A stretch of DNA of 64,000 bases. Origin: Chitinophagaceae bacterium (GTDB lineage Bacteria; Bacteroidota; Bacteroidia; Chitinophagales; Chitinophagaceae). Positions 30,993 to 41,135 of this stretch are shown piece by piece (within the stretch, counting starts at the first letter, position 1; the number at the start of each line of letters is the position of its first letter). The notes beneath the pieces were generated by a model. It worked only from the letters and a program-made list of their open reading frames with translations. It was not told the DNA's origin and made no database searches. Position numbers and translations under genes: made by a program. The stretch covers positions 68,227 to 132,226 of the forward strand of contig JAACZQ010000001.1 in the NCBI GenBank assembly GCA_009996675.1. Reading direction: 5' to 3'.

Positions 30993-32585
30993 TCAGGATT
31001 TGCGGAACAACTTGGCCGCCAGCTTTTCATCATGTTTATAAATATCCCTCCGGAAATTAATCAGCCCGTCGGCATCTACCCAGGATGTGAAATATACAAT
31101 ATATACAGGGATGGTGTGTTTCAGTGTTACCCATTTTTCCTTTCCGGCATACATGGCGCTGTCTATGGCACGTGAAGTCCAGCTGCTATCGTATTGCAAG
31201 AGGTAACTGGCCAGTTTTTTTGGTTCGCCGAGGCGAATACAACCATGACTGAGGTTGCGGGTTGACTGGGCAAACAGGTTCCGGTTGGGCGTGTCGTGTA
31301 AGTAAATGTTATAGCTGTTGGGGAAAAGGAATTTAACATGCCCCAATGAATTCCGTGGACCAGATTTCTGGCGGATCACCGGAATTGTACCATCGGTCAC
31401 GATTTCCATATTCTGTTTGGCCAGGTAATTCGGGTCTTTTTTCATGGCAGGCAGTATTTCATTTCTGACAATGCTTTCAGGGACATTCCAATATGGACTG
31501 AACACGATGTATTGCAGTTTGCCTGTGAAAATAACAGTGTTGTTGGCGGCAGACCCTACAATCACATTCATGCGAAACTGTTGTTTACCGCTGTCTACCA
31601 GTTGCAGGTTGTAGGATGGGATATTCACCAGTATATACCGTTGTCCCTGATCGGGCGGCATCCAGCGAAGTCTTTCCAGGTTTACCAGTATCTGTTGAAT
31701 CCGTTGCCTGACCGGTACGTTGAGTTCATTGATCATGCGGTTACCAATCACGCCATCTACCAGCAGGCCCATGCGCTGCTGGAATTGTTTTACGGCGAGC
31801 ACCAATGTTGTATCCAGCAGGGGGATATTATTATCTTCTTTCAGGTCGCCCAATAAAAATAACCTTTTGCGGATGGCTGGAATTACTGCTGCAGAATCGC
31901 CTTTACGCAGCGGTTTGGCAACACTTGCAATGGTATCGCTGCCGATTTGTTTTTCGAGCTGTGCATAGGCAGAGAGGAAGGCTTCGAGTTTGCGGTATTG
32001 CGGGCTGATGAATGCAGTTTGTTCCTGCCCGGTACGGATGGTGGAATCCAGTAGGGCCTGCAAATCAATTTTTTTCCGGGGAATAAACCAGCCCAACTCA
32101 GCTGCATCCATATCGGTGCCGGCATATACTTTGGCAGCATACCTGAAAAACTGCCCGGTAAGCGAGAGTTCTGCACGTAATATGGTGCTATCGGGTATGC
32201 TTAGATTTTTCCCGGGTGCTTTTACTGACTGGTATAATTGGTTAAAGCCTGCGTCGTATAAACTGCTATCGGTATAATCGGTGATATAAGCCGATTGCAG
32301 GTTGTAAAAATTATTGGCTTGTTCCGATAAGCCGGAGCTGTCGAACCAGGCATAGGCATAATTGCGTTCGGTATAAAAATTCTCAAACTGTTCCCGGAAT
32401 TCCTGGAATTGGGGATGCTGGTGGAGAAAAGCCCCCAGCGTGCTGCTATCCAGGAAGAGGTCATTGAAAGCTGTTTGGGAAGTGATGCTGGTATCACGAA
32501 TCACCATTCCGCGACTCCTGCCGTTCTTACACGATGAGCCAGCGAGTACAAACAAAACCGATAATGCCAATAGAAGGACACGCAT
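30993..32585 (-). CDS. Murein L,D-transpeptidase (YcbB/LdtD-like, lipoprotein)
   Basis: PGBD-like repeat, YkuD motif HDTPNRNLFAQSTRNLSHGCIRLGEP, lipobox LAGSSC. Confidence 0.93.
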   Translation of the reverse strand: MRVLLLALSVLFVLAGSSCKNGRSRGMVIRDTSITSQTAFNDLFLDSSTLGAFLHQHPQFQEFREQFENFYTERNYAYAWFDSSGLSEQANNFYNLQSAYITDYTDSSLYDAGFNQLYQSVKAPGKNLSIPDSTILRAELSLTGQFFRYAAKVYAGTDMDAAELGWFIPRKKIDLQALLDSTIRTGQEQTAFISPQYRKLEAFLSAYAQLEKQIGSDTIASVAKPLRKGDSAAVIPAIRKRLFLLGDLKEDNNIPLLDTTLVLAVKQFQQRMGLLVDGVIGNRMINELNVPVRQRIQQILVNLERLRWMPPDQGQRYILVNIPSYNLQLVDSGKQQFRMNVIVGSAANNTVIFTGKLQYIVFSPYWNVPESIVRNEILPAMKKDPNYLAKQNMEIVTDGTIPVIRQKSGPRNSLGHVKFLFPNSYNIYLHDTPNRNLFAQSTRNLSHGCIRLGEPKKLASYLLQYDSSWTSRAIDSAMYAGKEKWVTLKHTIPVYIVYFTSWVDADGLINFRRDIYKHDEKLAAKLFRKS

Positions 32586-32678
32586 ACTTCAAGTTACGAA
32601 ATTTCTGATATGAATAGTAGTGTGTTTGGAGGGAAATTGGTGAATAGTGAGTACCCAGTCCGAACGATAAAAAACCAA

Positions 32679-33386
32679 CTAATGATCACCATTGACCAGT
32701 AAGGCCGCGGCTACCAATCCGGCTGTTTCTGTACGCAGACGGGTATTACCCAGGCTAACCGGCTGATAATGATATTCAAGTGCCTGGTTGATTTCCTGGG
32801 GGGTGAAATCACCTTCGGGGCCGATCAGAATTTGTATATCGTTCATGAAATGTAGCGAAGCCAGTTCTGTTTTACTGTCTTCTTCACAGTGTGCGATGAG
32901 TTTATGGGTATGGGCTGCGTGCTGAACAACTGCCGGTAGTTTGGTAGGTTCATGCAGGATGGGCAACCAGACCTGCTGGCTCTGCAGCATAGCAGATACC
33001 AGTATCTGGGTCATTCGATCGGTGCGGAAGCGGCTATGTTCAGTTCTGGTGCAGAGCAGTGGAATAATTTCGTAAACACCTATTTCAGTGGCTTTTTCCA
33101 GGAACCATTCCAGACGGCTGGCATTTTTCAGCAATGAAATACCAATACTTACCTGTTTGCCAGTTCTCGGCCGGAGCTGTTCTTCTTCAATCAGTACGAT
33201 GGTTTTGCGTTTGTCTTCTGCCAGGATTCTGGCCGTGTACAGACTGCCTTTTCCGTTGGTGATCTGTAGTTGTTCCCCATTACGCATGCGCAATACCTGG
33301 GTGCAGTGTTTGCTGCTTTCCTCACTCAGTTGAAAATGGGTTTGTACACCGGAAACAGCCGGTTCATAAAAAAAGGGCAGTGCCAT
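32679..33386 (-). CDS. rsmE: 16S rRNA (uracil-1498-N3)-methyltransferase
   Basis: HCTQVLRMRNGEQL, IGPEGDFTPQEI, LGNTRLRTETAG. Confidence 0.95.
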   Translation of the reverse strand: MALPFFYEPAVSGVQTHFQLSEESSKHCTQVLRMRNGEQLQITNGKGSLYTARILAEDKRKTIVLIEEEQLRPRTGKQVSIGISLLKNASRLEWFLEKATEIGVYEIIPLLCTRTEHSRFRTDRMTQILVSAMLQSQQVWLPILHEPTKLPAVVQHAAHTHKLIAHCEEDSKTELASLHFMNDIQILIGPEGDFTPQEINQALEYHYQPVSLGNTRLRTETAGLVAAALLVNGDH

Positions 33387-33419
33387 GATGCAAACTTACA
33401 ATACTTGGTCAAGCGGTGA

Positions 33420-35030
33420 TCAGAAGGGTGCTTCATTGTCAAAACCTTCATCAAAATCACCACCATTCATGCGGCTGCCTTTTTGAATAAAGAGTTTGCC
33501 GCCATCCCCTGCGCCACCGGAACTGGCTGGCGGTGTGCTGCCGGGTGTAACGGGACGCCAGTTGCCGCCACCAAATCCACCCTCTTCTTCCCACTCCTCA
33601 AATTTCTGGATTTCCAGTTTGGCGCGGAGCTTAATGGTTTCCAGGGAACCGTTACGGTGTTTGGCGATACGGATATGGGTTTCGCCCTGGGTGCTTTCGC
33701 CCATTTCATTGTTCATTACCTCATAGTATTCGGGGCGATAAATGAACATAACCATATCGGCATCTTGTTCAATGGCACCCGATTCACGGAGATCGCTCAA
33801 CTGAGGCATTTTACTTTCCTTACGTGTTTCAACAGCACGACTCAACTGGCTCAGGGCAATAATGGGTATCCCCAATTCTTTGGCCAGGGCTTTGAGGTTA
33901 CGGGAGATGCTGCTGATCTCCTGCTCACGGTTATTGTTGCGGTCACCACTGCCGCTCATGAGCTGCAGGTAGTCGATGATGATGATACCAACATTGTGTT
34001 TGTTTACCAGCCGGCGTGCTTTGGCCCGGAACTCGAAAATGTTCAGTGCTGCAGTATCATCGATAAAAATAGGAGCTGTTTCCAGTTTTTTGATACCCTT
34101 GGCATGGAGTTGCTGGTATTCGTATTCCTCCAGTTTGCCCCGACTGATTTTCTCCATCTTAATTTCGCTTTCTGCACTCAGGATACGTTGTACCAGCTGG
34201 GCGGCGCTCATTTCCAGGGAGAAAAAGCCAACCGGTATGGGTTTTGTCGGATGCAATGCGGCATTGCGTGCCAGGTTTAGGGCGAAAGCGGTTTTACCGA
34301 CAGAGGGACGGGCAGCCAGGATGATGAGATCTGTGGGTTGCCAGCCATATGTGATGCGGTCCAGGGTGCTGAAGCCGCTGGGCACACCGGAAATATCTTC
34401 TGTTTTGGTCCGCAGTTCGTCGATACGGTTGATGGTTTTAGCCAGCACATTGCCAATATCTTCAAAATTCTTTTTAAGGTAGTTGTTGGTGATGTTGAAC
34501 ATCTTACTCTCGCTGTCGTCGAGCAGGTCAAATACATCGGTGCTGTCTTCATACGCATCGCCAATGATTTCTCCGCTGATACGTATCAGTTCCCGCTGGA
34601 TGAATTTCTGCAACACAATACGGGCATGTGCTTCAATATTCGCGGTGGAAACAACGGTATTTGTGAGTTTGGTTACGTAGTAAGGTCCACCCACCGCATC
34701 CAGCTGCTCCCGAAACTTAAGCTCTTCCACAACCGTGAGGATATCAATGGGCATGCTCTTCTGCTGTAAGCCCTGCATGGCCCGGAAAATGATCTGGTGT
34801 GCTTCAACATAGAAACATTCGGGTTTTACAATCTCCGTTACCGTATCGAAGGCACTTTTTTCGAGCATAATGGCTCCCAGGATGGCTTCTTCCAGTTCCT
34901 TGGCCTGGGGAGGCACTTTGCCATATACCATGGTACTCAGGTCTATCGCGGGTTTTCTTCTCTTGTTTCTTTCTTTATTCAGGCTGGTTAGGTCCATTGC
35001 AGTGCGTAGTGCTTTATTGATGGTGATCAA
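33420..35030 (-). CDS. dnaB: Replicative DNA helicase
   Basis: GVPSGFSTLDRITYGWQPTDLIILAARPSVGKTAFALN, DYLQLM, SQLSRAVE. Confidence 0.97.
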   Translation of the reverse strand: MITINKALRTAMDLTSLNKERNKRRKPAIDLSTMVYGKVPPQAKELEEAILGAIMLEKSAFDTVTEIVKPECFYVEAHQIIFRAMQGLQQKSMPIDILTVVEELKFREQLDAVGGPYYVTKLTNTVVSTANIEAHARIVLQKFIQRELIRISGEIIGDAYEDSTDVFDLLDDSESKMFNITNNYLKKNFEDIGNVLAKTINRIDELRTKTEDISGVPSGFSTLDRITYGWQPTDLIILAARPSVGKTAFALNLARNAALHPTKPIPVGFFSLEMSAAQLVQRILSAESEIKMEKISRGKLEEYEYQQLHAKGIKKLETAPIFIDDTAALNIFEFRAKARRLVNKHNVGIIIIDYLQLMSGSGDRNNNREQEISSISRNLKALAKELGIPIIALSQLSRAVETRKESKMPQLSDLRESGAIEQDADMVMFIYRPEYYEVMNNEMGESTQGETHIRIAKHRNGSLETIKLRAKLEIQKFEEWEEEGGFGGGNWRPVTPGSTPPASSGGAGDGGKLFIQKGSRMNGGDFDEGFDNEAPF

Positions 35031-35479
35031 GTAGGGTTAGGCTGCCTCCCACGGTTCATGTTACCAAATTGTTACCCCGGCAGTAAGGGGGAGCGAATAT
35101 GGGATAGAAAATCTTGTTAAGAAAATTTTTTTCTGGCATTTTTCATCCACAGCAATTCACAGTTCCACGCAGGTTATACACCGCTCCATGCACACAATTT
35201 ACTAAGGTTATCCCCCAAAATCAAAAGTTTTCCGCCAACTGTACCCGGAAATGCACAATTGTCTGTGCAGAAAGAATTTCCCGGAAAACAGGGCCTGAAT
35301 TGGGTATTTGTTGTATCTGGTAGGGGATCTTGCTTGAGGCGATTCAGGTAAATAAATGTGAAAACTGTGTGGTTGGAAGTTGGAGACTGAGGGCTTTCTT
35401 TCACATTTGCCCTTTCACCTAAAACGATTGGTCCAACGATGCAACAATGGCTGTAGCACGTTGGAGGTCCGGGCCATTC

Positions 35480-35514
35480 TTTTCACCTTTCACCTTTCCC
35501 TTTTCCCTTCTCCC
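35480..35514. repeat. Heptad-periodic repeat (TTTTCAC CTTTCAC CTTTCCC TTTTCCC TTCTCCC)
   Basis: Five consecutive degenerate 7-mers with exact period 7. Confidence 0.75.
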
Positions 35515-35522
35515 ATATTCCG

Positions 35523-35530
35523 TACTTTTG
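35523..35530 (+). promoter_or_regulatory. Bacteroidota -7 element (TAnnTTTG) for pheT
   Basis: TACTTTTG upstream of ATG 35554. Confidence 0.5.
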
Positions 35531-35553
35531 ATGCCCGTAAAGAGCGAGCATTT

Positions 35554-37965
35554 ATGACCATTAGTTACAACTGGCTGAGCGAATACCTCCCCTGGCCCAT
35601 AGAACCGGAAAAATTATCGGCTATCCTTACTGCTATCGGACTGGAAGTAGAAAGCCTGGAAGCCTATGAAAGTATCAAAGGCGGCCTGGCAGGTGTGGTG
35701 ATCGGACAGGTACTTACCTGCGAACAACATCCCAATGCCGACAAACTTAAGGTTACGACCGTGGATATTGGTGCAGACAGCCCTTTACAAGTGGTTTGCG
35801 GCGCTTCCAATGTAGCGGCAGGACAGAAAGTAGTAGTAGCAACAGTTGGTACCACCATTTACCCCCTGGGCGGAGAAGCCCTTACTATGAAAGTCGCCAA
35901 AATCCGTGGCGTAGAAAGTCATGGTATGATCTGTGCGGAAGATGAACTGGGGCTGGGCTCCAGTCATGCCGGTATCATGGTACTTCCGGATAGTGTAACA
36001 GTTGGTACACCAGCTGCGGCGTATTTTCAGCCTTATTCAGACTGGATTTATGAAATCGGACTCACCCCCAACCGGATGGATGCTATGAGTCACTATGGCG
36101 TTGCCAGGGATGTTTGTGCCTGGCTCACCCATCATGAGCAGGAAGCCAGACCGGTTAGCCCCTTTAAAAACGGGTTTACCGCTGGTAGCGGCACCCCGGT
36201 TACTGTATCTGTTCTCGATACAGAAGCCTGTCAACGTTATGCCGGCATCACAATTAGTGGTGTTACCGTGGCAGAATCACCGCAGTGGCTGAAAAACAGA
36301 CTGATGGCTATTGGACTGCGTCCTATTAATAATATTGTAGATATTACCAATTTTATACTGCATGAAACCGGCCAGCCCCTGCATGCTTTTGATGCTGCGG
36401 CCATTAAGGGCAATACGGTAATCGTGAAAACCCTGCCGGAGGGGACAGCTTTTGTTACCCTGGATGAAAAGGAGAGAAAACTGAGTGCTGAAGACCTGAT
36501 GATCTGTAATGCCTCAGCAGGAATGTGTATTGCCGGGGTTTTTGGTGGTATTACCAGTGGTGTAACGGATAAAACAACAGCTATATTCCTGGAAAGTGCC
36601 TGGTTTAACCCGGTTCATATTCGTAAAACCTCACTCCGGCATGGATTGCGGACCGATGCTGCTACCCGTTTTGAAAAAGGGGTGGATATTTCGCTTTGTG
36701 CTGAAGTACTGAAGCGTGCCGCAACGATGATCGTGGAAATTGCCGGTGGTAAGATCGGTAGTGAACTGATTGATATTTATCCTTCCCCCCGTGCGAAAAC
36801 GGAAGTGACGGTGAAATATCACTACATCAAAAAATTAAGTGGTAAGAATTATCACCCCGATAAAGTAAAAAGAATCCTTTCCTGCCTGGGTTTTGAGCTG
36901 ATCAAAGAAGATATTGATGAGTTGCGGGTATCGGTTCCTTACAGCAAGCCCGATATCAGTATTCCGGCGGATATAGTGGAGGAAGTGCTTCGGATTGATG
37001 GGTTGGATAATATTGACATTCCCGCCACCATCACCATGAGTCCGGCTATTGAACAAATCGGACCGAAAGAAGCATTGAAGGATAAAATGGCGGCCTATCT
37101 GGTAGGTCGCGGTTTCCTGGAAATCTTTACCAATTCCATTACGAACAGTCAATATTTTACTGCGGAAACCCTGGATCAGACGGTGAAGATGTTGAACAAT
37201 CTCAGTGCAGAACTGGATGTGTTACGTCCGTCTATGCTGGAAACGGGGTTGGAGACCATAGCGTATAACATCAATCGCCGTAACCTCAACCTGCAACTGT
37301 TTGAATTCGGCAAAACCTATCATACCAGCGGACCCGGTAATTATACGGAAGCGGAACACCTGGCTATTTACATGACGGGCAATGCACAGGATACCGGCTG
37401 GAGAACACCGGCATCGGCATCGGATCTGTATACCATTAAAGGGCTGGTACAGGCATTGTTTCAGATCGCCGGTTTACCTGATATTCGTTTTGAAGCGGCA
37501 GAAAATAATGGTTTATTAAATATTGTTTTAGGCAAGAATACAGTAGGTGTGTTGGGTGTGGTGGATCGCCAGAAAGCCCAGCAGTTTGATATCCGTCAGT
37601 CGGTGGTATATGCAGATATTCAGCTGAAACCGGTATTGCGTTCGGCTGCCAAACAAACCATTACTTACCGGGAGGTGAACCGTTTCCCGGCCATGCAGCG
37701 CGACCTGGCATTGGTGGTAGACCAGTCTGTAACATATGCAGCCATTGAAGCAGTTGTGGCCAAAACAAAACTTTCCCGTTTAACCGATATGCGGTTATTC
37801 GACATTTTTGAGAGCGAAAAACTGGGAGCCGGAAAAAAATCCATGGCCATCAGTTTTACTTTTACGGATGAAGAAAAAACACTGACGGATAAGGAAACGG
37901 ATGCCATGGTACAGAAATTAATCCAGGCACTGGAAAAAGAAACAGGCGCCGTAATACGCAAATAA
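35554..37965 (+). CDS. pheT: Phenylalanine-tRNA ligase beta subunit
   Basis: ORF 35380..37965; ATG 35554 (MTISYNWLSEYLPWP); tRNA-binding domain, RRDLALVVD-like FDX-ACB. Confidence 0.96.
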   Translation: MTISYNWLSEYLPWPIEPEKLSAILTAIGLEVESLEAYESIKGGLAGVVIGQVLTCEQHPNADKLKVTTVDIGADSPLQVVCGASNVAAGQKVVVATVGTTIYPLGGEALTMKVAKIRGVESHGMICAEDELGLGSSHAGIMVLPDSVTVGTPAAAYFQPYSDWIYEIGLTPNRMDAMSHYGVARDVCAWLTHHEQEARPVSPFKNGFTAGSGTPVTVSVLDTEACQRYAGITISGVTVAESPQWLKNRLMAIGLRPINNIVDITNFILHETGQPLHAFDAAAIKGNTVIVKTLPEGTAFVTLDEKERKLSAEDLMICNASAGMCIAGVFGGITSGVTDKTTAIFLESAWFNPVHIRKTSLRHGLRTDAATRFEKGVDISLCAEVLKRAATMIVEIAGGKIGSELIDIYPSPRAKTEVTVKYHYIKKLSGKNYHPDKVKRILSCLGFELIKEDIDELRVSVPYSKPDISIPADIVEEVLRIDGLDNIDIPATITMSPAIEQIGPKEALKDKMAAYLVGRGFLEIFTNSITNSQYFTAETLDQTVKMLNNLSAELDVLRPSMLETGLETIAYNINRRNLNLQLFEFGKTYHTSGPGNYTEAEHLAIYMTGNAQDTGWRTPASASDLYTIKGLVQALFQIAGLPDIRFEAAENNGLLNIVLGKNTVGVLGVVDRQKAQQFDIRQSVVYADIQLKPVLRSAAKQTITYREVNRFPAMQRDLALVVDQSVTYAAIEAVVAKTKLSRLTDMRLFDIFESEKLGAGKKSMAISFTFTDEEKTLTDKETDAMVQKLIQALEKETGAVIRK

Positions 37966-38037
37966 ACCGTTGTTGGTGGTGCATAAGAAGTGTACTAAAA
38001 ATGCCGGTTCACCCAAGAGACCTATTAAATTCGGGAA

Positions 38038-38331
38038 ATGGTTGATTTAAGTCAACATATCAAAAACCTCCAGGATAAACTGCAGTTGTTGATCCGGAAC
38101 CAGCAACAATTGCAACGCGATAACCAGCGTTTGCAAAAAGAGCTTGACAGGGTGCAGGCTGTGCTGGTGGAGAAAGATGCGCTTGTGCAGCAGGTGCAGC
38201 AACAGCTCGATGCCCGTCAACTGGGTGCTAATGGACAGGGACAGAGTGCGGAGGAAAAAGCCAAACTGGAGAAGAGAATCGACGCTTACCTGAAAGAAAT
38301 TGATAAATGCCTGAACCTGCTTAATCAATAA
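38038..38331 (+). CDS. Small coiled-coil protein upstream of zapA
   Basis: 97 aa, heptad-rich coiled coil, 2 nt from zapA start. Confidence 0.75.
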   Translation: MVDLSQHIKNLQDKLQLLIRNQQQLQRDNQRLQKELDRVQAVLVEKDALVQQVQQQLDARQLGANGQGQSAEEKAKLEKRIDAYLKEIDKCLNLLNQ

Positions 38332-38333
38332 TC

Positions 38334-38630
38334 ATGGCAGAACTGATACCGGTTAATATTGTTATCGCCGATCGCAGCTACCGATTGCGTATTGATGCTG
38401 CGGATGAAGAAATGGTACGGAAAACTGCCGGCCTGATCAATGATAAGGTCACCGAATTCCGGACCAACCTGGCGGGTAAAGACATGCAGGATTATGTATC
38501 CATGGTGCTGCTTTGGTTTGCTACCGAACAAAATCACCATGGCATTGACCTGGTTAAATGGCAGGAAGCGGCAGACCGGCTTTCGATGCTGGAAAAGCAG
38601 ATCGACCGGGCATTGGAAGATGCTGGATAA
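38334..38630 (+). CDS. zapA: Cell division protein ZapA
   Basis: IPVNIVIADRSYRLRIDAADEEMVRKTAGLINDKV. Confidence 0.9.
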   Translation: MAELIPVNIVIADRSYRLRIDAADEEMVRKTAGLINDKVTEFRTNLAGKDMQDYVSMVLLWFATEQNHHGIDLVKWQEAADRLSMLEKQIDRALEDAG

Positions 38631-38670
38631 CTGTTTGTAATTGTAGCGCTGGTTCAAGGTGGTCTGGACC

Positions 38671-38872
38671 ATTACCAGCATATTCCGGAAGATGTATACA
38701 GTTTTTTGATGCGTTGGGCTATGCGATCATTTGGTCAAGTATTATATCGCAGGTCATCCGCCAAGGAATATTCATGTGTTCCTGCACAAGTCCCAGTCAG
38801 GGGATGAGTCCCAGTTCATTGCCTATTCCGTTCAAAACCCCTTCACCCCGGATGCCAATAACGGCTGGTAGT
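38671..38872 (+). ncRNA. Candidate structured RNA (possible 6S/ssrS) in zapA-rny gap
   Basis: 388-nt gap between zapA and rny; long-range pairing ATTACCAGC (38671-38679) with GCTGGTAGT (38864-38872). Confidence 0.3.
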
Positions 38873-39018
38873 CGCCGTATTCACATAAAGGTCAGTCCGT
38901 ATGCGTATCTCTGCCTGATTTATTTTATCTTCGCCTGTATCAGCTTACCCATTATTGTAAATTATGATGTGTGAGTGTGTATCAATGATTTTGAACGATT
39001 TAAAAAACTACCGAAAAA

Positions 39019-40584
39019 ATGGACCAGACGATAGTCTTGATTATAACAGGGGCGGTTGCATTAATTGCAGGGGTTGTAGCGGGTAAGTTTGTTTTTGCGA
39101 AAAATACCCAAAAGCAAATCGACGAAGCCAATTCCCAGGCCCAGAACATCATTCGCGAAGCAGAACTGCGGGCGGAAACCATTAAGAAAGAGAAGCAACT
39201 GGAGGCTAAGGAGCGGTTTGTTCAGCTGAAAGCGGAGCATGACCGGGAAGTACTGGACCGGAACCGTAAGGTCGGTGAGGCTGAAAACCGGGCCAAGCAG
39301 AAGGAGATCAGCATTAACCAGAAAGAGGCAGCGCTGGAAAAGCAGATCAAGGAAAATGAAGCCATCAAGGAAAACCTGAACCGGCAGATTGAAGTGGTTA
39401 ACCACAAGCGTACCGAGCTGGAGAAGCACCAGGAAGAGCATATTCGCCGTCTTGAAAAAATTGCTGGTCTGAGTGCAGAAGAAGCCCGTGCCCAACTGGT
39501 GGAGAGCCTCAAACAGGAGGCCCGTACCCAGGCGATGGCGCTGCAACAGGAAATTATTGAAGACGCTAAGCAGAAAGCCAATAAGGAAGCCCGTAAAATT
39601 GTAATCCAGTCCATTCAGCGTACTGCTGCAGAACAGACCATTGAAAACACGGTAACCGTATTCAATCTGGAAACCGATGAGATCAAGGGTCAGATCATTG
39701 GCCGTGAGGGCCGGAATATCCGGGCTATCGAAGCGGCTACGGGTGTTGACCTGATTGTAGACGATACCCCGGAAGCGATTATCCTGTCTTCTTTTGATCC
39801 CCTGCGCCGTGAGATCGCGCGGTTGAGCTTGCAGCGCCTGGTAGCCGATGGCCGTATTCACCCCGCCCGTATTGAGGAAGTGGTGGAGAAGACCCGTCGT
39901 CAGCTGGAAGAGCAGGTTATGGAGATCGGGGAGCGTACCGTAATTGAAATGGGTATCCATGGCTTGCACAAGGAGCTGGTGCGTATTGTGGGAAAAATGC
40001 GTTTCCGTTCTTCATACGGACAAAACCTGCTCATGCACAGTCGTGAAACGGCCAATCTTTGTGCCATCATGGCTGCAGAACTGGGTATGAACCCCAAATT
40101 GGCCAAACGTGCCGGTCTTTTACATGATATCGGTAAAGTGCCTGATGAGGAAACCGAGTTAAGCCATGCTTTGCTGGGTGCTAAACTGGCTGAGAAATAT
40201 GGCGAGAACCCGGCTGTGGTAAACGCCATTGGTGCCCACCACGATGAAATGGAAATGCAGTACGTGATTTCTCCCATCGTACAGGCCTGTGATGCCATCA
40301 GCGGTGCCCGTCCCGGTGCCCGCCGCGAGATCATGCAGCAGTATCTCCAGCGTATCAAGGACCTGGAAAACCTGGCACTGGCTTACCAGGGCGTGGAAAA
40401 AGCTTATGCGATACAGGCCGGCCGTGAATTGCGTGTGATCGTAGAAGCCGAAAAAGTAACCGATAGCGACAGCGATAAACTCAGCTTTGAAATTGCCCAG
40501 AAAATTCAGACCGAAATGACCTATCCCGGTCAGATTAAGGTTACGGTTATCCGCGAGAAAAGAGCGGTGAATGTGGCGAGATAG
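39019..40584 (+). CDS. rny: Ribonuclease Y
   Basis: N-terminal TM, coiled coil, KH domain ([11 protein letters not shown]), HD domain ([12 protein letters not shown]). Confidence 0.97.
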   Translation: MDQTIVLIITGAVALIAGVVAGKFVFAKNTQKQIDEANSQAQNIIREAELRAETIKKEKQLEAKERFVQLKAEHDREVLDRNRKVGEAENRAKQKEISINQKEAALEKQIKENEAIKENLNRQIEVVNHKRTELEKHQEEHIRRLEKIAGLSAEEARAQLVESLKQEARTQAMALQQEIIEDAKQKANKEARKIVIQSIQRTAAEQTIENTVTVFNLETDEIKGQIIGREGRNIRAIEAATGVDLIVDDTPEAIILSSFDPLRREIARLSLQRLVADGRIHPARIEEVVEKTRRQLEEQVMEIGERTVIEMGIHGLHKELVRIVGKMRFRSSYGQNLLMHSRETANLCAIMAAELGMNPKLAKRAGLLHDIGKVPDEETELSHALLGAKLAEKYGENPAVVNAIGAHHDEMEMQYVISPIVQACDAISGARPGARREIMQQYLQRIKDLENLALAYQGVEKAYAIQAGRELRVIVEAEKVTDSDSDKLSFEIAQKIQTEMTYPGQIKVTVIREKRAVNVAR

Positions 40585-40596
40585 GAAAGATAATAT

Positions 40597-40631
40597 GAGC
40601 TTCTAGCCGCTAGCTACTAGCTGCTGGAAGT
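40597..40631. repeat. Heptad repeat, left arm (GAGCTTC TAGCCGC TAGCTAC TAGCTGC TGGAAGT)
   Basis: Period 7; 18/21 inverted match to 41054-41074. Confidence 0.75.
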
Positions 40632-40633
40632 AT

Positions 40634-40666
40634 AAAAGTCACTTCGTTTGTATCGAAGTGACTTTT
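40634..40666 (+). terminator. Rho-independent terminator after rny
   Basis: AAAAGTCACTTCG-TTTGTAT-CGAAGTGACTTTT perfect 13-bp stem and T tract. Confidence 0.85.
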
Positions 40667-40688
40667 TTTATACTTGCCCTAAAAAGAC

Positions 40689-41048
40689 ATGATAAATTTT
40701 AAAAAATTGAAAGTATGGCAATTGGGGTTTGATATTGCGAGGGAATGTTATGGTTTAGTCGCATTTTATCCCGGTGATGAACGATTTGTTTTGAAAAACC
40801 AGATCACCAGATCTGCCATTTCAATCCCTGCTAACATAGCCGAAGGCAGCAGCCGAAAGAGTACAAAAGAATATGCCCATTTTCTGGAAATCTCGCTCGG
40901 GTCAAGCTATGAATTGGAAACCCATTTGCTATTAGGGGAAGCCTTAGGGTATGGTGATCTAAATAAAACAAAATCAATACTTTACGACCTAAATACAGAG
41001 CAAAAAATGCTTCTTTCCCTTATCAATAAAATTAAAAATTCCTTCTAG
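40689..41048 (+). CDS. Four-helix bundle protein (S23/IVP family)
   Basis: FKKLKVWQLGFDIARECYGLV...RSAISIPANIAEGSSRKSTKEYAHFLEISLGSSYELETHLLL. Confidence 0.95.
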   Translation: MINFKKLKVWQLGFDIARECYGLVAFYPGDERFVLKNQITRSAISIPANIAEGSSRKSTKEYAHFLEISLGSSYELETHLLLGEALGYGDLNKTKSILYDLNTEQKMLLSLINKIKNSF

Positions 41049-41083
41049 GAGCGAGTAGCTGGAAGCTAGAAGCTAAAAACTTT
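41049..41083. repeat. Heptad repeat, right arm (GAGCGAG TAGCTGG AAGCTAG AAGCTAA AAACTTT)
   Basis: Period 7, inverted relative to 40597-40631, starts directly after the stop codon. Confidence 0.75.
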
Positions 41084-41105
41084 TGGATTTTCCCCATCCC
41101 CTCCT

Positions 41106-41113
41106 TACCTTTG
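41106..41113 (+). promoter_or_regulatory. -7 element (TACCTTTG) for rplS
   Basis: TAnnTTTG motif upstream of rplS. Confidence 0.5.
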
Positions 41114-41135
41114 CCGTCCGCAAAAAATAAATGTT

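Noticed and set aside
33483-34280. 265-aa ORF opposite dnaB
   Set aside because: Antisense shadow of a clear dnaB gene.
39061-39969. 302-aa minus-strand ORF opposite rny
   Set aside because: Antisense of the charged coiled-coil part of rny; Leu/Phe-rich nonsense composition.
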